Assembly: GCA_947175455.1 (NCBI GenBank)
Contig: CAMWMW010000122.1
Coordinates: forward strand, 1 to 6,127
Direction: 5' to 3'
DNA length: 6,127 bases
Source: an uncultured Porphyromonadaceae bacterium
GTDB lineage: Bacteria; Bacteroidota; Bacteroidia; Bacteroidales; Muribaculaceae
The notes under the pieces are model-generated. The model saw only the letters and a program-made list of their open reading frames with translations, was not told the origin of the DNA and ran no database searches. The number at the start of each line of letters is the position of its first letter. The first letter of the stretch is position 1. The translations under genes were made by a program, and so were the position numbers. Positions 1-6,127 of this stretch are shown in pieces.

Positions 1-114
1 GAACAATAGGTAAATTTATTTCCTTAATAAGAAAGAATTACATATATTTGCGAGTTAAAACAATTTTTTTGAATAAAGGTTTAATTTTTTACACCGACAA
101 AAAACGACATAAAA
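1..114. other. AT-rich non-coding leader region
   Basis: I found no supportable reading frame here. It holds the promoter-like element at 19-50, a run of seven T residues around 64-70, a six-T run near 85-90, and an A-rich stretch directly before the deoC ATG. There is no Shine-Dalgarno sequence, as is usual in Bacteroidetes, where A-rich unstructured leaders favour initiation. The tail of any upstream gene lies outside the window. Confidence 0.6.
19..50 (+). promoter_or_regulatory. Probable Bacteroidetes-type promoter for deoC and the downstream genes
   Basis: Positions 43-50 read TATATTTG, an exact match to the Bacteroidetes -7 consensus TAnnTTTG used by the unusual primary sigma factor of this phylum. 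A weak -33 candidate (TTTC, 19-22, against the expected TTTG) lies 20 bases upstream, which is an acceptable spacing. Transcription would start near 54-58, giving a leader of roughly 57-61 nt before the ATG at 115. The surrounding 114 bases are about 22% GC, in contrast to the GC-rich coding sequence that follows. The -7 match is seen directly. Promoter activity is inferred, and the poor -33 box limits certainty. Confidence 0.55.
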
Positions 115-993
115 ATGGACAGATACCAGAAGACACTTGCTGAAAGCCAGGTTATCGAAAATGACGAGGTGGTGGCAGCTGAAGTAAAGAAAATAGTTGA
201 AAATTCAGGGAAGTATGCCACTCCGGAGGTATATCAGTTCCTTTTCAGTTCCATCGACCTGACAACGCTCAGCACGGAAGACAGTGTGAAGAGTGTGTCT
301 AAATTCACTCAGAGAGTAAACGATTTCGACAATGATTATCCCCAGTTCAAGAATGTAGCCGCCATTTGTGTGTACAGCAATTTCGCCGAGGTGGTGAAGG
401 CTAATCTTGATGTGGAGGGTGTTGACATCGCCGTTGTTGCGGGCGGTTTCCCCTCCAGCCAGACATTCGACGCAGTCAAGGTGGCTGACGTGGCAATGGC
501 TGTGGAAGGCGGCGCCAACGAGGTTGATATCGTGATGAATGTGGGACGTTTCCTCGATGAGAACTACGAGGATCTCTGCGACGAGATCATAGAGCTGAAG
601 CACACCTGCCGCGATGCGAAACTCAAGGTGATTCTTGAGACCGGCTGTCTGAAGACCGCCGCCAATATCAAGAAAGCGTCAATCCTTTCCATGTACAGCG
701 GCGCGGACTTCATCAAGACATCGACAGGAAAAATCTATACAGGCGCTTCGCTTGAAGCGGCATATGTGATGTGTCAGTGCATCAAGGAATATTACCAGAA
801 GACAGGCCGCAAGGTAGGTTTCAAGGCAGCCGGCGGCGTGCGCACTTCCGAGGAGGCTCTGAATTATTATGCCGTTGTCAAGGAAGTTCTTGGCGACGAA
901 TGGCTCAATCACGACCTCTTCCGTCTCGGGGCAAGCAGCCTTGCCAACAGTCTGCTTGCGACCATGACCGGCGAAGAGTCGAAATATTTCTAA
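115..993 (+). CDS. deoC: Deoxyribose-phosphate aldolase (DeoC/DERA)
   Basis: This cytosolic class I aldolase cleaves 2-deoxy-D-ribose-5-phosphate into glyceraldehyde-3-phosphate and acetaldehyde, the last step of deoxynucleoside catabolism. The 292 residues form one TIM barrel. Family signatures visible are AAICVY (83-87), EVDIVMNVG (136-144, with acidic D138), ADFIKTSTGK (197-206) with the Schiff-base lysine K201, and GFKAAGGVRT (235-244) with the second active-site lysine K237. The protein ends in K-Y-F, so an aromatic tail is present, comparable to the C-terminal tyrosine that assists catalysis in the E. coli enzyme. At residue 88 a serine follows ICVY, where I recall a proline in the E. 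coli enzyme. The catalytic set looks intact. The ATG at 115 follows an A-rich leader and is the only sensible start. It is the first gene of the apparent unit, with 21 bases to the next gene. Neither a signal peptide nor a membrane segment is present. Confidence 0.95.
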   Translation: MDRYQKTLAESQVIENDEVVAAEVKKIVENSGKYATPEVYQFLFSSIDLTTLSTEDSVKSVSKFTQRVNDFDNDYPQFKNVAAICVYSNFAEVVKANLDVEGVDIAVVAGGFPSSQTFDAVKVADVAMAVEGGANEVDIVMNVGRFLDENYEDLCDEIIELKHTCRDAKLKVILETGCLKTAANIKKASILSMYSGADFIKTSTGKIYTGASLEAAYVMCQCIKEYYQKTGRKVGFKAAGGVRTSEEALNYYAVVKEVLGDEWLNHDLFRLGASSLANSLLATMTGEESKYF

Positions 994-1014
994 TATCCAT
1001 ACAGAAACTCCCTT

Positions 1015-2070
1015 ATGAGATTTCCAAGACTAACCACATTCGCGCTGGCGTTCCTTATCGGAGCGTCAGCGTGTCTGTGCGTCAACGCACAGACACGGAA
1101 GCAATACCGCACGTTCGGTGTGGCTTTCTATAACCTTGAGAACCTTTTCGACACAATCAACAACAACGGGAAATACGACAAGGAGTTTTCCCCTTCCGGC
1201 TCATACAAATGGGACGGCAAGAAGTATTGGTCGAAAATAAAGAACCTCTCCTATGCCATCTCGCAGATGACAACCAAGACCACTCCCATGGGACCGGCGG
1301 TGATCGGTGTCAGCGAGATCGAGAACATCACCGTGCTTCAGGATCTTGTAAAAGCCGATGCCATCAAGGACTGGAATCTCCAGATATGCCATCATGACTC
1401 TCCGGATGCGCGTGGCGTGGATGTGGGTCTTCTTTACAATCCGAAGCTTTTCCGCGTCATCAACGTGACAAACCACAGACTCGTGGTGCCGGAGCTTCCG
1501 AAGTTCAGGACCCGCGACCAGATGTGTGTGGTCGGTCTGATGGGAGGACGCCGCATCGCCATCATCGTGAACCACTGGCCTTCGCGCCGCGGAGGCGAGA
1601 AGGAGAGCAGCTGGCTGCGTGAGGCTGCCGCCTCGCTGAGCCGCTCGATCGCCGATTCCCTCTATAAGATCGATCCGAAGATGGGCGTAGTGGTGATGGG
1701 CGACCTCAATGACGACCCCCACAACAAGAGCGTCGCCGAGACTCTGGGCGCGGTGAAGAAAATCGAGAACACGCCTGACGGCGGGTTCTTCAACCCCTTC
1801 TGGGAGAAACTCGACAAAGGCATCGGTTCATATATCTATCGCGGCGGATGGGATCTGTTCGACCAGATCATCGTCAACAAGAATCTTGTTGACGGAGCGT
1901 GCGGGCTGAAATATCGCGGCGCCGAAGTGCTCAACAAGCAGTTCCTGCTGCAGAGCGACGGACAGTATCGCGGATATCCCCACCGCACATTCTCCGGCGG
2001 AGCGTGGACCAACGGCTATTCCGACCATCTGCCGACAGAGATTTTCCTCGTGCAGGAGGTTGTGAAATAA
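1015..2070 (+). CDS. Exported endonuclease/exonuclease/phosphatase (EEP) family protein
   Basis: This 351-residue enzyme belongs to the DNase I-like metal-dependent phosphoesterase fold, whose members cut nucleic acids, phosphoinositides or sphingomyelin. The full motif series is visible: FYNLENLFD (38-46; N40, E43), GVSEIEN (98-104; metal ligand E101), DARGVDVGLLY (131-141), VNHWPSRRGG (185-194; N186, H187), GDLNDDP (229-235; D230, N232) and SDHLPTEIFLV (336-346; D337, catalytic H338). The enzyme should be active. Residues 1-25 are a signal peptide with likely cleavage at V-N-A/Q, placing it in the periplasm or beyond. An alternative lipobox-like A-S-A-C ending at C20 would instead make it a lipoprotein. 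Its start lacks the A-rich leader seen at the other genes. Coding ends in tandem stops, TAA then TGA. A perfect hairpin overlaps the signal-peptide codons. The substrate cannot be read from sequence. Related EEP proteins next to TonB receptors and lipoproteins are familiar in Bacteroidetes. Confidence 0.9.
   Translation: MRFPRLTTFALAFLIGASACLCVNAQTRKQYRTFGVAFYNLENLFDTINNNGKYDKEFSPSGSYKWDGKKYWSKIKNLSYAISQMTTKTTPMGPAVIGVSEIENITVLQDLVKADAIKDWNLQICHHDSPDARGVDVGLLYNPKLFRVINVTNHRLVVPELPKFRTRDQMCVVGLMGGRRIAIIVNHWPSRRGGEKESSWLREAAASLSRSIADSLYKIDPKMGVVVMGDLNDDPHNKSVAETLGAVKKIENTPDGGFFNPFWEKLDKGIGSYIYRGGWDLFDQIIVNKNLVDGACGLKYRGAEVLNKQFLLQSDGQYRGYPHRTFSGGAWTNGYSDHLPTEIFLVQEVVK
1070..1097. repeat. Perfect 13-base inverted repeat inside the EEP signal-peptide codons
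   Basis: Arm one is CGTGTCTGTGCGT (1070-1082) and arm two is ACGCACAGACACG (1085-1097). They are exact reverse complements separated by CA. As RNA, this folds into a 12-pair stem with a UCAA tetraloop. It spans codons 19-28 of the EEP gene, covering the end of the signal peptide and its predicted cleavage site. No T-tract follows, so it is not an ordinary intrinsic terminator. The symmetry is seen directly; any function is unknown. Confidence 0.9.
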
Positions 2071-2109
2071 TGACAGACAACAACAACACTTAAACAGACT
2101 TTTATAATT

Positions 2110-4893
2110 ATGCGAATTAAATTATCATTGCTGATGCTGCTGTGTATGGCGCTTCCGTCGCTTGCCGCCACGGGTCTTACCGGCACATTGGTCGATGCCC
2201 GCACAGGGAAGGCTGTCGCTGACGCCAACATCCTTCTGCGCGACCAGGCAATCTTCGTGACGAGCGGAGCGGACGGCACGTTCACCATATCCAACGCCGC
2301 TCCGGGCACCGACGTGCTTCAGATCATAGCCTATGGCTATTCAGACGCCTATCAGGACGTGACCATAGCCAAGGGTATAGTAAAGAATATCGGCGAGATC
2401 AGACTCGACCCCTCAGGTTTCGACGGTTCGGCTCTCGACAGCGACAGTTTCCTTTTCGACGAGGAGGAGATTCTCGATGAAGAGGCTTCCGGTCAGAACG
2501 TAGGCACGATTCTCGGTGCCACCGACGATATCTATTACCAGACATCGAACTATGACTTCTCCACTCTCCGTTTCCGCTGGCGCGGTTATGACTCGAACTG
2601 GAACACCGGATACATCAACGGTATCAACTTCAACGACGCCATGCGCGGAAGATTCAATTTCTCCGGTCTCGGCGGCATGACCTCCAGCGCGTTCCGCAAC
2701 CGCTCAACCGACATAGGTACCGACGCGGCTCCTTACGGATACGGCAATATCGGAGGCTCAAGCAACTTCACCACTTATGCTTCGGAATACGCTCCCGGCT
2801 TCAAAGGGAGTCTGGCTTATACCAACTCAAGCTATATGCTCAGGGCTATGTTCCAGTATTCCACCGGTCTCAACTCCAAGGGGTGGGCTTTCTCTACAAG
2901 CATCATCGGACGTTATGCCCCCGAAGGCATAATCGAGGGTACGTTCTACAACTCTCTCGGTCTGCAGTTCAGCCTCCAGAAGGTATTCAACGAGCATCAC
3001 TCGCTCAACCTCACCGCATGGGGCGCACCCACGCAGCGTGCGACCAACACCGCCGCAACTCAGGAGGCATATGACCTCGCCGGCACAAATCTCTATAACC
3101 CGGCATGGGGTTATCTCGACGGCAAGAAGAAATCATCGAGAATCGTGGAGTCAGTCGATCCTTCCGTAATCTTCAACTGGGTGTGGAAACCCAAGATGGG
3201 CACTCAGCTCAATACAGGTATCGCATTCCGCAGCAACAGATATTCAAGCTCGGCGCTGAACTGGTATCAGACCGCCGACCCGCGTCCCGACTATTACCGC
3301 TATCTCCCGTCGTATTACACTCCCGACGCGGATCCCTTCACAGACCCCGAGCTGTATGCCGCACAGAAAGAGGTGTATGACTTCGTTGCCGACTGGTGGG
3401 GCGGCGACAAGGCTCACCGCCAGATCGACTGGAACCGTCTCTATCAGACCAACCTTCTCAACCGCCAGCAGTTTGACCGCAATCCGGAACTCGTGGGTCA
3501 GTCAAGCTATATTCTCGAGAACCGCCATTCGAATCTCACATCCTGGATGTTCAACTCATATCTCGACCACCGCATCAACGACAACATGACGCTTCAGGGG
3601 GGTCTCAGCGTGAACTACAGCGACGGTCACTATTACAAGACAGTGCGCGACCTGCTCGGCGGAGAGTTCTGGCGTGACATCGACAACTTCTCGGAACGTG
3701 ACTTCGCCGGAAACCCGGATATCCTGCAGAACGACATGCGCAATCCCAACCGCAAGGTATATGAAGGCGATGTGTTCGGTTATGACTATAATATCCGCAG
3801 CATCAACGCCCGCGCATGGCTGCAGAACCAGATCACAACCGCCCACTGGAACGTGAACTACGGGCTTGAGGTAAGTTTCACTGACTTCGTGCGCCACGGC
3901 AACATGCAGAACGGCCGCGCTCCCGAGAACTCTCTCGGCACCGGCAAGCACCACTCTTTCGACAATGCCGCCCTCAAGGCGGGAGCGACCTACAAACTCG
4001 ACGGACGCAACTATTTCACGGCACACGCATCTTACGGCACTCGCGCCCCGATGCCTGACTACAGCTATGTATCTCCCCGCACTAAAGACACTTCAGTGCA
4101 GGGTCTCAAATCAGAGCGTTTCTTCACCGCAGACCTTTCCTACACCTGGAACTACGCTCGTTTCAGAGGTTCTGTGACCGGTTTCTACACACGCATGTGG
4201 GACGGCATCAAGCGTTCCGGCTTCTATGACTACCAGCTCAACACATTCATGAACTACTCGATGTCGGGTATGGAGACTGAATACAAGGGTGTGGAGTTAG
4301 GCATGGAATACAAGATTCTCAGCAACCTCTCCGTTTCGGCGGCAGGAACATTCTCACGCTATACATACGAGAACAACCCGCTCGGCGTGCGCAGCTACGA
4401 GAACGGTTCGCAGGAAGACGTGACACGTCGCGTATATCTCAAGAACTATCATATCGGAGGAACACCCCAGCAGGCTTATTCTTTCGGTGTAAACTACAAT
4501 ATCAACCGCTGGTTCTTCGAAGTCAACGCACAGTGGTTCGGCGACAACTGGATCGACCTTTCACCGGCTCGCCACGAGGAGATGCCCGGTCTCTGGAAAT
4601 TCTGCACTTCCGAGGAGGAATACATCCAGCGCCGCGACGAGATCACCCGTCAGGACAAACTCAACTCGGAATGGGTGATGAACCTCTCTATCGGCAAGGT
4701 GATCTACACCAAGTTCGGTTCTGTAAACTTCAACCTCAATGTCAACAACCTTCTCAACAACCGCAATATCCAGACTGGCGGATATCAGGAGGGTAAGTTC
4801 GACTATACCGACTACAACGTGAACAAATTCCCCAACAAGATCTATTATGCCCAGGGCATACGCGTCTTCTTCAACGTGGGAATCAGATTTTAA
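2110..4893 (+). CDS. TonB-dependent outer-membrane receptor with carboxypeptidase-regulatory-like N-terminus
   Basis: This 927-residue active-transport channel is powered by TonB-ExbBD across the outer membrane. Residues 1-20 are a signal peptide (cleavage likely after S-L-A-A). Residues 22-98 form a CarboxypepD_reg-like beta sandwich (GTLVDARTGKAVADANI, then DGTFTI). Residues 103-127 are a strongly acidic linker. The plug is about 128-225, with the RFRWRGYDSNW strand, the YINGINFND turn, and YGYGNIGGSSNF closing it, equivalent to the usual YG.GAIGGVINI motif. From about 230 to the end is a beta barrel rich in alternating aromatic strands, ending in phenylalanine (NVGIRF), the outer-membrane assembly signal. 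Length fits the family. I see no clear TonB box, and the hallmark SusC plug motif is absent. No SusD gene follows, so this is not a standard glycan PUL pair. Its partner is probably the lipoprotein 64 bases downstream. The substrate is unknown. Confidence 0.92.
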   Translation: MRIKLSLLMLLCMALPSLAATGLTGTLVDARTGKAVADANILLRDQAIFVTSGADGTFTISNAAPGTDVLQIIAYGYSDAYQDVTIAKGIVKNIGEIRLDPSGFDGSALDSDSFLFDEEEILDEEASGQNVGTILGATDDIYYQTSNYDFSTLRFRWRGYDSNWNTGYINGINFNDAMRGRFNFSGLGGMTSSAFRNRSTDIGTDAAPYGYGNIGGSSNFTTYASEYAPGFKGSLAYTNSSYMLRAMFQYSTGLNSKGWAFSTSIIGRYAPEGIIEGTFYNSLGLQFSLQKVFNEHHSLNLTAWGAPTQRATNTAATQEAYDLAGTNLYNPAWGYLDGKKKSSRIVESVDPSVIFNWVWKPKMGTQLNTGIAFRSNRYSSSALNWYQTADPRPDYYRYLPSYYTPDADPFTDPELYAAQKEVYDFVADWWGGDKAHRQIDWNRLYQTNLLNRQQFDRNPELVGQSSYILENRHSNLTSWMFNSYLDHRINDNMTLQGGLSVNYSDGHYYKTVRDLLGGEFWRDIDNFSERDFAGNPDILQNDMRNPNRKVYEGDVFGYDYNIRSINARAWLQNQITTAHWNVNYGLEVSFTDFVRHGNMQNGRAPENSLGTGKHHSFDNAALKAGATYKLDGRNYFTAHASYGTRAPMPDYSYVSPRTKDTSVQGLKSERFFTADLSYTWNYARFRGSVTGFYTRMWDGIKRSGFYDYQLNTFMNYSMSGMETEYKGVELGMEYKILSNLSVSAAGTFSRYTYENNPLGVRSYENGSQEDVTRRVYLKNYHIGGTPQQAYSFGVNYNINRWFFEVNAQWFGDNWIDLSPARHEEMPGLWKFCTSEEEYIQRRDEITRQDKLNSEWVMNLSIGKVIYTKFGSVNFNLNVNNLLNNRNIQTGGYQEGKFDYTDYNVNKFPNKIYYAQGIRVFFNVGIRF

Positions 4894-4903
4894 TCAATGA
4901 GGG

Positions 4904-4933
4904 ATGTGTAATTGTGAAAATGTGATTATACAT
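4904..4933 (+). other. AU-rich stem-loop between receptor and lipoprotein genes
   Basis: ATGTGTAAT (4904-4912) can pair with ATTATACAT (4925-4933) over nine positions, including one G-U pair, around a 12-base loop. A competing 8-base inverted repeat, AATCAATG (4892-4899) with CATTGATT (4931-4938), overlaps the receptor stop codon and the same 3' arm. No T-run follows, so termination is unlikely. A role in mRNA processing, or in setting separate expression levels of the two genes, is possible but speculative. Confidence 0.35.
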
Positions 4934-4957
4934 TGATTCATAATAAGTATAAATAAG

Positions 4958-5989
4958 ATGAAAAATATAAAGATCATACTTTCGATGCTTGTTCTGATGA
5001 CCCTGGGTCTCGGAGCGTGCAACGATGAACTGGCACAGCCGCCTGTGACTCTTCCGGAGGGAGGTGTCGGAACCGGAGAATGGAACAATCCGATGACGAC
5101 ATATCAGGCAGGTCTCGGCAGCATAAATGAGAAGCTCGGCACCACGGTCTGGGTCAAAGGATACATCGTGGGTTTCGTCGATACCAATGTCGGCAATGTT
5201 CTCAAAGATGAGACAGCGGCTTTCAGCGTGCCCGCCACCGTAAAGACAAACATACTTATTGCCGCGACTCCCGATGAGCGCGACTGGACGAAGTGCGTGC
5301 CCGTGCAACTTCCGAGCGGAGATGTGCGCAATGCCCTCAACCTCGGCGACCATCCCGAAAATCAGGGGAAAGAGGTCTGCCTCTACGGTCAGACAGGTTC
5401 CAAATACTGCTCCGCATATGGTGTTCGCTCCGTATCTGACTTCAACTGGGGCGCCGTAGGCATTGAGCCGGATCCGAATCTTGTTCTCCCCATAGGTTCA
5501 AAAGCAATACGCGATCTTAACTTCATGAGCGGAATGCAGGGATTCACATTCGATCAGGGCAATCCTTCGACAGAAGGTTTCGAGACCTGGAAACTTAGCG
5601 ATAAATACGGGTTCGTGGCGACAGCCGGCCGTTCCGGTTCAGCCGTTACTACCGATGCAATTGCAGTGTCGGAAGAAATAGACCTTGCGGGTTGGGGAGA
5701 TATCCGCATGAATATCCACTCCGCAGCCAACTATTTCAACAACGCAGAGACGTTCAACAATATGTGTCAGGTGCTCGTACGCGAGGCTGGTGCGTCCGAA
5801 TGGGAGGCGCAGACACTTCCGATCTCTCCGGCAGGCAATTCCTGGACATTCTCTGATTCCGGTTATATCAACCTTGACAAATACGCCGGCAAGAAGATTC
5901 AGGTAGCATTCCGTTACACATCAACCGTATCGCTTTCCGGAACATGGGAGATCGACAAGATGCAGATCTACGGCGTTCCCGGAAAATAA
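4958..5989 (+). CDS. Lipoprotein with DUF6359-like and choice-of-anchor-J-like domains
   Basis: This is a 343-residue predicted lipoprotein. Residues 1-20 are a type II signal peptide with lipobox L-G-A-C and acylated C21. The following N-D-E is acidic, which resembles, but does not strictly match, Bacteroidetes surface-export signals. Residues about 37-163 match what I know of DUF6359: GTGEWNNPMT, then VWVKGYIVG, NILIA, CVPVQLPSG, VRNALNL and GKEVCLYG, closing with GVRSVSDF. The VWVKGYIVG part resembles an OB-fold strand, so nucleic-acid or ligand binding is conceivable. Residues about 193-339 look like a choice-of-anchor-J-type beta jelly roll, ending SGTWEIDKMQIYG, a fold common in surface binding modules. 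I see no catalytic motif. Sitting 64 bases after the receptor, it is a plausible substrate-binding partner. The ATG at 4958 follows an A-rich leader and gives the full signal peptide. The domain names are from memory of the families, not from a search. Confidence 0.82.
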   Translation: MKNIKIILSMLVLMTLGLGACNDELAQPPVTLPEGGVGTGEWNNPMTTYQAGLGSINEKLGTTVWVKGYIVGFVDTNVGNVLKDETAAFSVPATVKTNILIAATPDERDWTKCVPVQLPSGDVRNALNLGDHPENQGKEVCLYGQTGSKYCSAYGVRSVSDFNWGAVGIEPDPNLVLPIGSKAIRDLNFMSGMQGFTFDQGNPSTEGFETWKLSDKYGFVATAGRSGSAVTTDAIAVSEEIDLAGWGDIRMNIHSAANYFNNAETFNNMCQVLVREAGASEWEAQTLPISPAGNSWTFSDSGYINLDKYAGKKIQVAFRYTSTVSLSGTWEIDKMQIYGVPGK

Positions 5990-6017
5990 TGGCTTCTAAT
6001 AATAAAGATTAAACAAG

Positions 6018-6116
6018 ATGAAAATCAAGAATATATTAATCTCGGCGTTGGCGTTGATGGCTCTGGGTGCGATGAATTCCTTCCAGGCAGACATTGATGC
6101 TTCCGCGCTCGTGTAG
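6018..6116 (+). CDS. 5' end of an exported-protein gene, interrupted by an early TAG near the window edge
   Basis: The ATG at 6018 lies 28 bases after the lipoprotein gene, behind the A-rich leader AACAAG, like the leader of that gene (AATAAG). It encodes 32 residues: a basic start (MKIKN), a hydrophobic core (ILISALALMALGAM) and a possible cleavage site (SFQA/D), then stops at TAG 6114-6116. Only 11 bases follow. A free 32-residue protein consisting almost entirely of a signal sequence is unlikely. More plausible readings are a pseudogene, a sequencing or assembly error at the edge, or a longer gene whose frame shifts: the final codons in another frame read V-A-E-G-N. Its product cannot be named. 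The signal sequence resembles that of the preceding lipoprotein but lacks a lipobox cysteine. Confidence 0.5.
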   Translation: MKIKNILISALALMALGAMNSFQADIDASALV

Positions 6117-6127
6117 CCGAAGGCAAC

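Noticed and set aside
205..603. Open frame on the minus strand opposite deoC
   Set aside because: It lies wholly within a well-supported deoC gene, and its translation shows no recognisable motif. It is a shadow frame created by codon bias.
744..759. Six-base inverted repeat CGCTTC/GAAGCG inside deoC
   Set aside because: It is short, lies in conserved coding sequence (around G-A-S-L-E-A-A), and arises easily by chance at this GC content.
2103..2108. TATAAT directly before the receptor start codon
   Set aside because: It looks like an E. coli -10 box, but the Bacteroidetes sigma factor uses TAnnTTTG, and the site ends one base before the ATG, too close to give a usable leader.
3556..4026. 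Open frame of 156 codons on the minus strand inside the receptor gene
   Set aside because: It is entirely antisense to the beta-barrel region, with no leader and no domain signature. The receptor reading frame explains the sequence.
2110..4893. Assigning the receptor as SusC of a glycan utilisation locus
   Set aside because: The classic SusC plug motif is not seen, no SusD-like gene follows, and no glycoside hydrolase is nearby.
4913..4925. Repeated TGTGA in the gap, resembling CRP half-sites
   Set aside because: The two copies are direct, not inverted, so they do not form the palindrome a CRP-type dimer needs.
4883..5353. Minus-strand open frame spanning the receptor-lipoprotein gap
   Set aside because: It overlaps the lipoprotein's signal peptide and DUF6359-like region antisense. 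Its translation resembles no family I know, and its end is low-complexity and derived from the AT-rich gap.
6044..6055. Tandem GGCGTT repeat in the last gene
   Set aside because: It is only two copies in the hydrophobic core of a signal peptide (A-L-A-L codons). This is ordinary composition rather than a phase-variable tract.

Overview
The window looks like a chromosomal piece of a gut-type Bacteroidales bacterium, with Muribaculaceae or a relative as my best guess. This rests on four things. The upstream region is AT-rich and carries a Bacteroidetes-style TAnnTTTG promoter element. Start codons follow A-rich leaders rather than Shine-Dalgarno sequences. The TonB-dependent receptor has an N-terminal carboxypeptidase-regulatory-like domain. 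The lipoprotein has a DUF6359-like domain plus a choice-of-anchor-J-like domain, architectures I know mainly from Bacteroidetes. Taxonomy is inferred from style, not from a marker gene.

Layout, all on the + strand: positions 1-114 are non-coding, about 22% GC by my count, and hold a probable promoter. Next come deoC (115-993, deoxyribose-phosphate aldolase), an exported endonuclease/exonuclease/phosphatase (EEP) family enzyme (1015-2070), a 927-residue TonB-dependent outer-membrane receptor (2110-4893) and a two-domain lipoprotein (4958-5989). The window ends with the 5' end of another exported-protein gene (from 6018), whose frame meets a TAG 11 bases before the edge. The gaps are 21, 39, 64 and 28 bases, none contains a convincing intrinsic terminator, and there is no opposing gene. 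The simplest reading is one transcription unit that continues past the right edge. No stretch over 300 bases lacks a gene. I saw no tRNA, rRNA, CRISPR array, insertion sequence or origin.

Working model (inference): the lipoprotein and receptor form a surface capture and import pair that lacks SusD. The exported EEP enzyme cleaves a phosphodiester or phosphomonoester substrate, possibly nucleic acid. Cytosolic DeoC would split deoxyribose-5-phosphate, the sugar product of deoxynucleoside breakdown. That would make the locus an extracellular DNA or nucleotide scavenging system. The substrate is not proven by the sequence, and deoC may be only an incidental neighbour.

Two structural oddities stand out. 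One is a perfect 13-base inverted repeat with a 2-base centre inside the signal-peptide codons of the EEP gene (1070-1097). The other is an AU-rich stem-loop in the gap between receptor and lipoprotein (4904-4933).
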